64,000 nt of DNA from JAGOLU01 sp037138475 (GTDB lineage Bacteria; Patescibacteriota; Microgenomatia; UBA1406; GWC2-37-13). The DNA lies in contig JBAXII010000007.1 in NCBI GenBank assembly GCA_037138475.1, positions 1 to 64,000 on the forward strand, in the 5' to 3' direction. The position numbers were made by a program, and so were the translations under genes. The notes beneath the pieces were generated by a model. It did not search any database. It was not told the origin of the DNA and saw nothing but the letters and a program-made list of their open reading frames with translations. Each line of letters starts with the position of its first letter. Within the stretch, counting starts at the first letter, position 1. This document shows, in pieces, positions 16,426-24,343 of this stretch.

Positions 16426-18192
16426 ATGAAAAATATATTTAAAATCATCCGGATCGCAAAGCCACTTCGGGGCATGTTTATCTTTATCACGGGGTTTGTG
16501 GTCGTTGTGTCTCTTATCGAACTTATGAGTCCCGTGATTTTTAAGTTTGCTATCGATGAGGTAACACAAAAGATAAAAAACCCATCCCACCCAATCGACA
16601 ACCTTCTCTGGATACTCGCGGCAGGCTTTAGCATCAGTATGGTAGGTCAACTATTGACAAATATCTCCAGTCATCTCGGAGACAGGTATGCCGCAAAGCT
16701 CAAAAAGTATTTGACTGAAGTATTTTATGAAAAATCTCTGTCATTGAGTCAATCGTATTATGACACTGAGCTCTCAGGCAAGATCATCAACCAACTCAAT
16801 CGGGGAGTGCAATCAATATCTGACTTTTTTAACACCGCAACCAACTTTATCCTCACTGCATTTCTCCAGGCGGTATTTACCATCTTTGTACTCGCGAGAT
16901 ACAGCATCTGGACAGCACTCTTTGTTGCTGCCCTTTTCCCCATCTATGTGTACCTCACCACCCTTTCTACCAAAAAGTGGGGTGAGTATCAAGAGCAGCG
17001 CAACAAGCTCGAGGATACATCACGAGGAAGACTTTCAGAGACCATCACCAACATCAGACTAGTGAAAGGATTCAATAGCCAATCAGCAGAAGTATCATTT
17101 ATCAAAAATATATTTGTATCCATCAATGATCTAGTAGGAAAGCAGAGCATCATATTTCATAAATATGACTTTCTGAGAAATACGAGTCTGTTTATCATTT
17201 TGCTCATCATCAACCTCATCACCTTCAGCGATGCCTATCGTCAGATCATCACGATAGGCGAGGCAGTACTCATCATCCAACTGATCAACCAAGTGAGACG
17301 CCCACTATTTGCAATGTCATTTATACTTGCGCGGATCCAAGAGGCCGAGTCTGGATCAAAGGAATTTTTTAAGATATTAGATCTCCCGATACATGAGCCA
17401 CTGCAGGCCGGGCATGTACCGCAGGTCATAAAAGACCCATCGCTTCACTTCAAAAAGGTGTACTTTAACTACGAAACCACCGCAAATGTACTAAGTGACG
17501 TGAGCTTTGACATCGGTCAAAAAGAAACTGTTGCGCTTGTTGGGCGAAGTGGTGCAGGCAAGTCTACACTCGTGAACCTGATCATGAAGTTTTACAACCC
17601 TACCAAAGGATCGGTTCACATGGGAAAATCTGACTACAAAAAGCTATCTCACCTCGATGTGCGTCACAACATCGCGCTGGTATTTCAAGAGAACGAGCTG
17701 TTCTCCACTTCGATCGCAGACAATGTCAGTTATGGATCGATTCGAGATGATGCTCGGATCATGAAAGTACTTGAGATGGCACAAGCTTTTGAATTCGTCA
17801 TGAAGCTCCCCAAAGGCATAGAAAGTGAGGTGGGTGAGCGAGGCGTCAGACTCTCTGGAGGTCAAAAGCAGCGCATACAGATCGCGCGCGCGATCTACAA
17901 AGATGCTCCTATCCTGATCCTGGATGAGGCCACCAGTAGTCTCGATGCCCAAAGTGAGCTCGCAGTTCAGGCAGCGCTGGATACCCTAATGAAAGATAGA
18001 CTTACCATCATCATTGCACATCGCTTTTCTACATTGAGAGATGCAGATCGCATCATTGTCCTTGATGAGGGTAAAGTGGTAGATCAGGGCACGCCGTCAG
18101 AGCTTACTCAGCGACCAAGTATCTATAGCGACTTACTTCGTTTCCAAATGGAGGGCAATAAGAAGCTCTTGGAGTCGTACGAGATATTTTAG
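16426..18192 (+). CDS. ABC exporter, fused membrane and ATPase domains (MsbA-like)
   Basis: The 588-residue protein is a half-transporter. Six transmembrane helices lie in residues 1-310. They are followed by an ATPase domain with Walker A GRSGAGKST (about 370), a Q-loop region FQENELF, the signature LSGGQKQR, Walker B ILILDEATSSLD and the H-loop IIAHRFST. It works as a homodimer exporting lipid, peptide or drug-type substrates; the substrate is not predictable. It follows the DUF1189-like gene by 3 bases. Its stop is followed 7 bases later by a 5-unit heptamer array, and no terminator hairpin is evident. Confidence 0.93.
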   Translation: MKNIFKIIRIAKPLRGMFIFITGFVVVVSLIELMSPVIFKFAIDEVTQKIKNPSHPIDNLLWILAAGFSISMVGQLLTNISSHLGDRYAAKLKKYLTEVFYEKSLSLSQSYYDTELSGKIINQLNRGVQSISDFFNTATNFILTAFLQAVFTIFVLARYSIWTALFVAALFPIYVYLTTLSTKKWGEYQEQRNKLEDTSRGRLSETITNIRLVKGFNSQSAEVSFIKNIFVSINDLVGKQSIIFHKYDFLRNTSLFIILLIINLITFSDAYRQIITIGEAVLIIQLINQVRRPLFAMSFILARIQEAESGSKEFFKILDLPIHEPLQAGHVPQVIKDPSLHFKKVYFNYETTANVLSDVSFDIGQKETVALVGRSGAGKSTLVNLIMKFYNPTKGSVHMGKSDYKKLSHLDVRHNIALVFQENELFSTSIADNVSYGSIRDDARIMKVLEMAQAFEFVMKLPKGIESEVGERGVRLSGGQKQRIQIARAIYKDAPILILDEATSSLDAQSELAVQAALDTLMKDRLTIIIAHRFSTLRDADRIIVLDEGKVVDQGTPSELTQRPSIYSDLLRFQMEGNKKLLESYEIF

Positions 18193-18199
18193 TGCAAGT

Positions 18200-18234
18200 G
18201 AATAGCGTATAACGCAAAGCGAATAGCGAAGAAC
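18200..18234. repeat. Heptamer array, 5 units (GAATAGC type)
   Basis: GAATAGC, GTATAAC, GCAAAGC, GAATAGC and GAAGAAC in strict 7-base register, directly after the ABC exporter gene. Confidence 0.8.
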
Positions 18235-18328
18235 GTTGCTCAAGCATGCAAATTCAAAATGCAAAATGAGAGCGATGGAAGTTGGAGTTGTGCTCTGTAG
18301 CTCATTTATGCTAGGATAGTCTACCTCT

Positions 18329-19150
18329 ATGGCAACTCAAACTGATCCCATGGTACACGCAGTAGCGCTCCCCCAAGACATGCTCATATCACCTCAGCAG
18401 ATGGAGGAGAATCCTGTAAAAATCATGATCATCACCTTTATCGTGGGTCTCGTATTTGGTGGTGCGGTACTTTTGACGATTGTAAGTGTGTGGAGGATCG
18501 GACTCAAAAGTGCAAAAGCAAAGGAGCTCGCCGGCGCCTCACTCGGCAACCCACGTGCTGGGTGCAATGTGGCTGAGACAAAGTATAGTGGTGTGCGTTG
18601 CACCTTTATCATCCTCGCATATGATGAAAATGGCACGATCAAGCAGCACGGTTCGGCCATAAGTATTGGCGATGGATATCTGGTGACAAATCATCACGTG
18701 ACCAATGGCTCAAATATATTTAGAACACGGGTAAATGGTGTAGAAACTCCACTTGAATTTATCAAAACTACTGATGAAGCTGACGTATCATTGCTCAAGT
18801 CTGCAAAATCTCTCCCAAAGTGCAATATGTTTGATGCTGATAAGCTAAATCCGGGCGAGGAGCTCTACGCGATGGGGTGGCCAAAAGAGCGTGATCAGAT
18901 CGACCCCGCCATCACCAAAGGGATATTTTCCCGTTTCAACACCCAAAAAGATGGTCAAAAATATATTCAAACAGATGCTGCCATCAACCCTGGCAATTCA
19001 GGTGGCCCGCTCTTTAATGAATGCGGCATAGTGGGGATGAACACGGCAAAATTTTCGTGGTTTGATCCAAAAACTCCAACAGAAGGTCTCAGCCTCGCAC
19101 TGCCAAGTATGAGAGTTATGGAGGTTGTGCGCGATCTACAGGCAAAGTGA
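18329..19150 (+). CDS. Membrane-anchored trypsin-like serine protease (HtrA-type without PDZ)
   Basis: The 273-residue protein has an N-terminal cytoplasmic stretch of about 30 residues, one transmembrane helix (about 32-54) and an extracytoplasmic chymotrypsin-fold domain. The catalytic triad is visible: His in VTNHHVT (about 121), Asp in DEADVSLLK (about 148) and Ser in PGNSGGPL (about 226). It lacks the PDZ domain of DegP/HtrA, so it is a short membrane-bound protease, perhaps for envelope quality control or cleavage of surface proteins. The stop codon forms the first three bases of a 70-bp dispersed repeat whose other copy is at 53736-53805. Start ATG at 18329 has the CT-ATG context. Confidence 0.85.
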   Translation: MATQTDPMVHAVALPQDMLISPQQMEENPVKIMIITFIVGLVFGGAVLLTIVSVWRIGLKSAKAKELAGASLGNPRAGCNVAETKYSGVRCTFIILAYDENGTIKQHGSAISIGDGYLVTNHHVTNGSNIFRTRVNGVETPLEFIKTTDEADVSLLKSAKSLPKCNMFDADKLNPGEELYAMGWPKERDQIDPAITKGIFSRFNTQKDGQKYIQTDAAINPGNSGGPLFNECGIVGMNTAKFSWFDPKTPTEGLSLALPSMRVMEVVRDLQAK

Positions 19151-19217
19151 CCCGCCAGCAGCTTCCACGCCATCAGCTTCGCAGCTAGGCGGGCGAGCGC
19201 AGCTAGGCGGGCAAGCG
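19148..19217. repeat. Dispersed repeat R1, copy 1
   Basis: About 70 bp that match 53736-53805 with five differences. The inner part is a doubled 18-base unit (GCAGCTAGGCGGGCGAGC type). It begins at the TGA stop of the protease gene. Confidence 0.9.
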
Positions 19218-19598
19218 TATCAACGAGACACGGGATCCAAGTCTATAAAGTCTGTAAAGTTACTCATATTACACGCACTTGTCATCCTTGTAATAGTCAA
19301 TAATATCGGTGACAATTTCTTATGTATGTCATCCCCGCGTCCCTCAGAGCGGGATAAATACGCGGGGATCTAAAGGAGCCGTACACCTAAACAGCCTCAT
19401 GTATGCCATTGGATCCTCGTGTTCACGAGGATGACGGACCAGTGAGGTTACACATATTCGTCATCGAATTAGTTGACTATTACAATCCCGGCGCACGCCG
19501 GGATCCATGCTTCCTCATATGGTACCAATGAATGGATCCCGTTATTCAACGGGATGACATACAGGGAACCCTGTCATCGATATTATTGACTAATACAC
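19218..19598. repeat. Gene-free repeat cluster: nonamers, REP palindromes, dispersed repeat R2 copy 1
   Basis: No gene is visible. 19239-19262 is a 9-base-period array (AAAGTCTAT type). REP-like palindromes of the form GTCATCC-stem-GGATC lie at about 19328-19375, 19414-19436, 19487-19506 and 19531-19552. About 150 bp from 19328 to 19480 is homologous to 59914-60052 (dispersed repeat R2). A recurring 26-base motif (GTCATCGAAT...TTGACTA) occurs at about 19290, 19460 and 19568. Confidence 0.8.
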
Positions 19599-20396
19599 TT
19601 ACAACGTGACTGAGACGGGGCAGTGATCGGAGCCCATCACGTCTGCGTGGATCTGTGCCTCTGTTATTCTATTTTTGATCTCCGCTGACGCGAGGAAGTA
19701 GTCTATGCGCCAGCCAACATTGCGTGCTCTCGCGCCGCCCCATGCAGTCCACCAAGTATAGTGACCATTGCCCTTCGTAAAAAGGCGAAAGGTGTCTGCG
19801 TAACCTGCTTGGATGAATCTCTCAAATCCCGCGCGCTCCTCCTGTGTAAATCCATGTTTGTCCTCATTTTCCCCAGGTCTGGCGAGGTCGTCCTCCGTGT
19901 GTGCGACATTGAGATCGCCACAAAACAGCACGGGCTTTTTCTTCTCCAAATGTTGGCAGTGGGCGAGAAATGCCGCATCCCAGACAGTAGCGCGGAGTGC
20001 GAGGCGGGAGAGGTCGCCTTTGCTATTGGGTGTATAGACCGTCACGAGATAAAAGTCTGAGTACTCAGCAGATATCACGCGACCCTCCTGCGTCGGGTCG
20101 CCATACTGGTCCACAAAGGTATACTTGTTTTGCACTTCAGGTACGAACCCATTGATCACGTGGAGTGGCTCGGTCTTGGTGAATATCGCCGTGCCGGAGT
20201 AGCCCCTTTTGACGGCTGAGTGCCAGCACTCAGTGTAGTCGGGCAGGTCAATACGAGTGATGGGGGAGTCTTCCTTCATCGCTTTTGTTTCTTGCAAACA
20301 CAAGATGTCGGGGGTATGCTCAGCTATAAACTTTTGAAAAAGTCCTTTGTTCCAGACGCTTCTGATCCCATTCACGTTCCATGAGTAGATACGCAT
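19599..20396 (-). CDS. xth: Exodeoxyribonuclease III (XthA family)
   Basis: The 265-residue protein matches the exonuclease III / AP-endonuclease family. It opens MRIYSWNVNGIRSVW, carries LCLQETKA (catalytic Glu, about 33-40), FCGDLNVAHTEDDLARP (about 142-158, catalytic Asp/Asn) and ends with SDHCPVSVTL (catalytic His). It would cleave DNA at abasic sites and remove 3' blocking groups in base-excision repair. I start it at the ATG at 20396. The frame is open for 34 more codons upstream, but that part is encoded by a heptamer/REP repeat and is not protein-like. R2-type repeats follow its stop. Confidence 0.92.
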   Translation of the reverse strand: MRIYSWNVNGIRSVWNKGLFQKFIAEHTPDILCLQETKAMKEDSPITRIDLPDYTECWHSAVKRGYSGTAIFTKTEPLHVINGFVPEVQNKYTFVDQYGDPTQEGRVISAEYSDFYLVTVYTPNSKGDLSRLALRATVWDAAFLAHCQHLEKKKPVLFCGDLNVAHTEDDLARPGENEDKHGFTQEERAGFERFIQAGYADTFRLFTKGNGHYTWWTAWGGARARNVGWRIDYFLASAEIKNRITEAQIHADVMGSDHCPVSVTL

Positions 20397-20412
20397 GGGA
20401 GGAGTATAAAGG

Positions 20413-20483
20413 AAAAATGAAGAATTAAGAATGAATAATGCGAGGAGAGCAAAGCTACAAGCTGCAAGCCGCGAGCTACAAGC
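20413..20483. repeat. Two heptamer arrays separated by AGAGCAAAGC
   Basis: 20413-20440 holds AAAAATG, AAGAATT, AAGAATG, AATAATG. AGAGCAAAGC at 20446-20455 is followed by TACAAGC, TGCAAGC, CGCGAGC, TACAAGC (20456-20483). A REP-like stretch with GTGTGTCATTGCGAGG follows at about 20487-20537; similar chains occur at 24117-24182 and 26864-26920. Confidence 0.85.
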
Positions 20484-20545
20484 TGTGATGTGTGTCATTG
20501 CGAGGCTCCGCCCGTCGGGCTATGCCCAGAGGGGGGAGTTAAGAA

Positions 20546-20593
20546 TCGTGTTGCCAGTAGTACTCACTCGCGTGAGTCACACTGGCAACACGA
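20546..20593. terminator. Long hairpin, possible terminator
   Basis: A 13-base perfect arm (20546-20558, TCGTGTTGCCAGT) pairs with 20581-20593, with an inner ACTCA/TGAGT stem. It lies about 40 bases past the stop of the minus-strand gene at 20633-20911. A T-run is weak, so it may be a stand-alone palindrome and not a terminator. Confidence 0.5.
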
Positions 20594-20632
20594 AGATTAG
20601 AGTTTTTGAAATCTTCATGTGCTCATTTATTA

Positions 20633-20911
20633 CTAAGAACGTAAACGCTCCTGTAAAGCAATAATCAGATTTTGTGCCTGATTGTTAGTGATTAAAATAT
20701 CAATGAACCCTGAACCTGGTTCGCTAATCTCGCTGGCTTTCCCACCACGCGGTCCCCGAGAAGGAACTGAAATGGTGCAAATTAAAATTCCTTCCTCCCC
20801 TTCAAAAGAGGTTGTTGTACCTAAAATTACACTTTTTGCAATAAGCTTTCCGAATACTTTTCGTACTCCGGATAAGCCTTTAACAACTACACTTGTATTA
20901 TTTTTTTTCAT
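20633..20911 (-). CDS. Small basic protein, unknown function
   Basis: The 92-residue protein has no signal peptide or transmembrane helix. A basic N-terminal half (MKKNNTSVVVKGL, KVFGKLIAKSVI) is followed by a Gly/Pro-rich middle (VPSRGPRGGKASE) and a C-terminal helix. I recognise no family. Unusually for this window, a good Shine-Dalgarno sequence (AAGGAG, about 20919-20924) precedes the ATG at 20911, which fixes the start and supports a real gene. A long hairpin lies just downstream. Confidence 0.6.
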   Translation of the reverse strand: MKKNNTSVVVKGLSGVRKVFGKLIAKSVILGTTTSFEGEEGILICTISVPSRGPRGGKASEISEPGSGFIDILITNNQAQNLIIALQERLRS

Positions 20912-21850
20912 TTGGAATATCTCCTTATCAAAATATCCTCCGAACACTTGCGCGAAGGAATACAATCACTACGCCAACATATAGTTGACGGAGTTATGCG
21001 TATTCCCTACACAAGATATGCCCCAGAGGACTCTAATCTTCGCTTTTTAAAAGTTCAGATCACCCACCTTTACATGGGAAGCAATATCCCAGAAAGATAA
21101 ATAACCTATAGTTATTTTACTAAGAGAGAGAGTTTGTCAAGAGCATGTGTATGTTCGTCTGTATGTTCCTCATCTGTAGGAGGTGGGACGAATACTATTT
21201 TGTCGGGAGCGGATGCACCTTTTCATGGTGAGGTCTGTCCCTCCGGACGGAGCCACCCTCACTCAGTCGTATCGGCGGATTGATGGTCGAGATGACACGT
21301 GGCAATATGAGAGTGCACGCTCTTGAACTCCCCCTCGTCCGGCAGGTTGGACGAGGGGGTGATCCCACCTGCCAATCCGCCAACTGGCGGAGGCGGACGG
21401 GATGGGGGTGTAGAAGTATTTCATCCAGAGATCCCGGCATTCGCCGGGATTGTACTAGTCAATCACATCGGTGACAGGATCGGTGTTTGTCAAGTCAGTC
21501 ATCCCTCCTCTGGACGGAGTCCGGGCGTAGTCACTACAGTCGGTGCCTGAGCCCGCTCTGGCGGGAGAAGGATCTCGTGAGCTAGGATTGTGAGATTCTT
21601 CACTTCGTTCAGAATGACCTGGTAAAAACCGTCATCGAATAAATTGACTAGTACAGGGATGACAGACAAGAGAGGGAGCAAAGAAGAGATGAACTGAAAC
21701 TTTGTATTACACCCCTCGCCAACAGCATCATTGTTAGGCGGGCAAGTCTTGCTCATGTGTGTTCTGGCACTCCTATGATACGAGAAGGAGCAGATCTCTC
21801 CGCCCGATCGCCTCGTTCTCGGAGTCGAGATGACAGAAACGAATGCTTTG
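20912..21850. other. Gene-poor region with REP-like mosaic repeats
   Basis: No convincing gene. 20912-21120 contains the upstream region of the small basic protein gene; an open frame on the plus strand there starts inside that gene's ribosome site and is not called. From about 21325 the sequence is a mosaic of palindromes. 21350-21436 matches 53628-53701 (dispersed repeat R3). 21430-21450 is a CCCGGC/GCCGGG palindrome. The 26-base GTCATCGAAT...TTGACTA motif recurs near 21450 and 21630. Confidence 0.6.
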
Positions 21851-23989
21851 TCAGTTCACCCGCTTTGACTCGATCGTCACCTTGCCTGCCTTTACTCCTG
21901 CGGTGATGAGATCGCCTTTGTGGACCTTGTCCTCCACGATCTGGAGCGCGATCTCATCGAGGATGTGCTCATTGATGACACGCTTCAGCGGTCTAGCACC
22001 ATAGAGCTTATCAAAGCCTTCGGCGAGCAGATACTTTTCCAGAGACTCTTGGGCTTTGAACCTATACCCCTGTTTTTCCAATCTTGTTTCAACCGCTTTG
22101 AGCTGGAGCGTGATGATGGCCTTCATCATGGCCTCACTCAGTGGGTTAAATATTACGATATTATCCAACCTATTCAAAAACTCTGGTTTGAAAAATGATC
22201 GCACGACGTCAGTCACCTTCAGCTCCACCATCTCGCGTGAATATTTCTCCACTTGAAACGCTTCACTGCCGAGATTGGACGTAAGTATGATGATGGTGTT
22301 TTTGAAGTTCACCGTCTTGCCTTTACCGTCGGTCAACCGTCCGTCATCGAGGACCTGGAGCAAGGTGTTGAATATCTGCGGGTGTGCCTTTTCCACCTCG
22401 TCCAGGAGGATGACACTGTAGGGCTTGCGCCTCACGGCCTCCGTGAGCTGACCGCCCTCCTCATAGCCGACGTACCCCGGAGGTGAGCCGATGAGACGTG
22501 CGATCGAGTGGCTCTCTGAGTACTCGCTCATATCGATGCGGATCATATTGCGCTCATCGTTAAACAGCGAAGTAGCCAGCGCGCGGGCCGTCTCGGTCTT
22601 GCCGACACCGGTGGGGCCGAGGAAGAGGAAGGAGCCTATAGGACGTCCCTCGTCAGCGAGGCCCGCGCGCGAGCGGCGGATAGCACCCGAAATCTTTTTC
22701 ACTGCTTCAGTCTGTCCGATAACACGGTGGTTCATATCTGATTCGAGATGTGCCACTTTGGCGCTCTCACTGGAGAGGAGTCGTGACTGGGGGATACCCG
22801 TCCAGCGTGCGACGATGGCGGCTATGTCGATCTCACTCACCTGCTCGCGGAGCACGCGGTCTGCTTCGGGGATCTTCTCCCACTCTGCTTGCACTTCCTT
22901 GATTTCCCTTTCGATCGTAGGGATGCTCCCGTACTTGAGCTGCGCTGCTTCCTCCAGGCGCGCCTCGCGCTCTGCTTTTTCGAGGTCGACTTTTGCCTTT
23001 TCGAGTTTTACACGTGCGTCTTGGAGGTGAGAGATGATGGTCTTTTGCGATTTCCATTTAGCCTCAATCACCTCAAATAGTTTTTGTAGCTCAGTCCGCT
23101 CTGCAAACTTTTTATCATAGGTATCTTTTTGGGTGGGTTCCTTTTTGAGCGCAGCGAGCTCTATGTCATTTCTGATGATGGTGCGCTTGAGCGTATCGAG
23201 TGAAGTGGGCATGCTGTCCACTTCGATCTTTGCTGCAGATGCTGCCTCATCTATCAAGTCGATGGCTTTGTCAGGGAGGTACCTATCTGTCAGGTAACGC
23301 ACAGATAGGTTTACTGCTGAGATGAGCGCCTCATCGGCGATCTTGATACCATGATGGACCTCGTACTTTTCCTTGACACCCCGCAAGATAGCTATCGAGT
23401 CTTCGAGTGAAGGTTCTTCGACAAAGATCGGTTGGAAACGCCGCTCGAGGGCAGGATCTTTCTCGATGTATCTTCGATATTCGCGTACAGTGGTCGCTCC
23501 GACTGCATGGAGAAGTCCACGTGCGAGTGCTGGCTTGAGCATATTGCCTGCATCCAGTGCGCCTTCAGCCCCCCCCGCGCCGACGATCGTGTGAAGCTCA
23601 TCGATAAAGAGGATGTATTGACCCTCAGATTTTTCGATTGCTTCCAGCACTGCTTTGAGTCTTTTTTCAAACTCTCCACGAAAGGACGCACCTGCGAGGA
23701 GGGTCGCCATGTCGAGGGAGAGGATCTGCTTGTTCTTCAGTGTATTTGGCACATCACCTGAGATCATGCGGAGAGCCAAGCCCTCGATGATGGCAGTTTT
23801 GCCCACGCCAGGATCACCGAGAAGGACCGGGTTATTTTTGCCTCTGCGCGCGAGAATCTGGATGATACGGCGGACTTCTGTATCGCGTCCGATCACGGGA
23901 TCGAGCTTGCCACTGCGTGCTCTGTCGCTCAGATTCACGGTAAACTTTTCGAGCGGGTTTTGGATGGGTTGATCAAAGGGATTGTCCAT
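21851..23989 (-). CDS. clpB: ClpB-type AAA+ disaggregase lacking the N domain
   Basis: The 712-residue protein has two AAA+ modules. Module 1 has Walker A GDPGVGKT (about 58-65) and Walker B ILFIDELH; module 2 has GPTGVGKT (about 460) and VILLDEVEKAH. A coiled-coil middle domain with many Glu/Lys/Leu (about 290-400) lies between. This M domain marks ClpB rather than ClpA; the usual N-terminal substrate domain of about 150 residues is missing. ClpB works with DnaK to dissolve aggregates. The promoter just upstream is canonical and carries an inverted repeat spaced like CIRCE, which suggests heat-shock control. Confidence 0.9.
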   Translation of the reverse strand: MDNPFDQPIQNPLEKFTVNLSDRARSGKLDPVIGRDTEVRRIIQILARRGKNNPVLLGDPGVGKTAIIEGLALRMISGDVPNTLKNKQILSLDMATLLAGASFRGEFEKRLKAVLEAIEKSEGQYILFIDELHTIVGAGGAEGALDAGNMLKPALARGLLHAVGATTVREYRRYIEKDPALERRFQPIFVEEPSLEDSIAILRGVKEKYEVHHGIKIADEALISAVNLSVRYLTDRYLPDKAIDLIDEAASAAKIEVDSMPTSLDTLKRTIIRNDIELAALKKEPTQKDTYDKKFAERTELQKLFEVIEAKWKSQKTIISHLQDARVKLEKAKVDLEKAEREARLEEAAQLKYGSIPTIEREIKEVQAEWEKIPEADRVLREQVSEIDIAAIVARWTGIPQSRLLSSESAKVAHLESDMNHRVIGQTEAVKKISGAIRRSRAGLADEGRPIGSFLFLGPTGVGKTETARALATSLFNDERNMIRIDMSEYSESHSIARLIGSPPGYVGYEEGGQLTEAVRRKPYSVILLDEVEKAHPQIFNTLLQVLDDGRLTDGKGKTVNFKNTIIILTSNLGSEAFQVEKYSREMVELKVTDVVRSFFKPEFLNRLDNIVIFNPLSEAMMKAIITLQLKAVETRLEKQGYRFKAQESLEKYLLAEGFDKLYGARPLKRVINEHILDEIALQIVEDKVHKGDLITAGVKAGKVTIESKRVN

Positions 23990-23990
23990 A

Positions 23991-24017
23991 TTAGCAATAG
24001 AACTAATAATCTGCTAA
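23991..24017 (-). promoter_or_regulatory. CIRCE-like inverted repeat at the clpB start
   Basis: TTAGCA at 23991-23996 and TGCTAA at 24012-24017 form the outer arms of a 9-9-9 layout like CIRCE (TTAGCACTC-N9-GAGTGCTAA). The inner three bases of each arm do not match CIRCE. It covers the predicted transcription start and ends one base before the ATG. A third TAGCA copy (24028-24032) pairs with the second. Confidence 0.5.
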
Positions 24018-24046
24018 AGTATATATCTAGCAGAACGGGGTGTCAA
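24018..24046 (-). promoter_or_regulatory. Promoter of clpB
   Basis: On the minus strand TTGACA (24046-24041), a 17-base spacer and TATACT (24023-24018) form a near-perfect sigma70 promoter. The predicted start is near 24011, about 22 bases before the ATG. Confidence 0.8.
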
Positions 24047-24060
24047 GTGATAGAACTAGT

Positions 24061-24270
24061 TGATAACTGATAATGGATAACGAATAACGAATAGCGTATA
24101 ACGGGCAGCAAAAGGCGCAAGCTGCAAGCTATAAGCTCAGAAAGGGCCACGTTGGAGCTGCGATGTGTGTCATTGCCACCCCGCCACAGCGGGGCAGGCT
24201 GTCGTCCTGGTATAGAGGGACTCCCTCCGGGCGTAGTCTACGGGCGGAGCCTCGCAATGACACGCTTCAC
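24061..24270. repeat. Heptamer arrays and REP-like palindromes before the YibE/F-like gene
   Basis: 24061-24102 has six units (TGATAAC, TGATAAT, GGATAAC, GAATAAC, GAATAGC, GTATAAC); 24117-24137 has GCAAGCT, GCAAGCT, ATAAGCT. From 24155 a REP-type chain GTGTGTCATTGC ... GGCGGAGCCTCGCAATGACAC follows. No gene is in 23990-24343; the open frame into the next gene is repeat-derived. Confidence 0.85.
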
Positions 24271-24343
24271 AACTTGGATCGTAGAGATTTTGACATGGTT
24301 TTACCCGTTTGTTTTTGTAGTGACTGTGGTACCCTTTCTGGAT

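Noticed and set aside
20912..21100. Plus-strand open frame of 62 codons starting at a TTG
   Set aside because: The start lies inside the ribosome-binding region of the minus-strand gene, there is no promoter or start context, and no family is recognisable. It reads slightly protein-like, so it is noted but not called.
24152..24343. N-terminal extension of the YibE/F-like gene
   Set aside because: The extra 64 codons read through heptamer and REP repeat; a good signal-peptide start exists at 24344. The same reasoning shortened xth, the ZIP transporter and tal.
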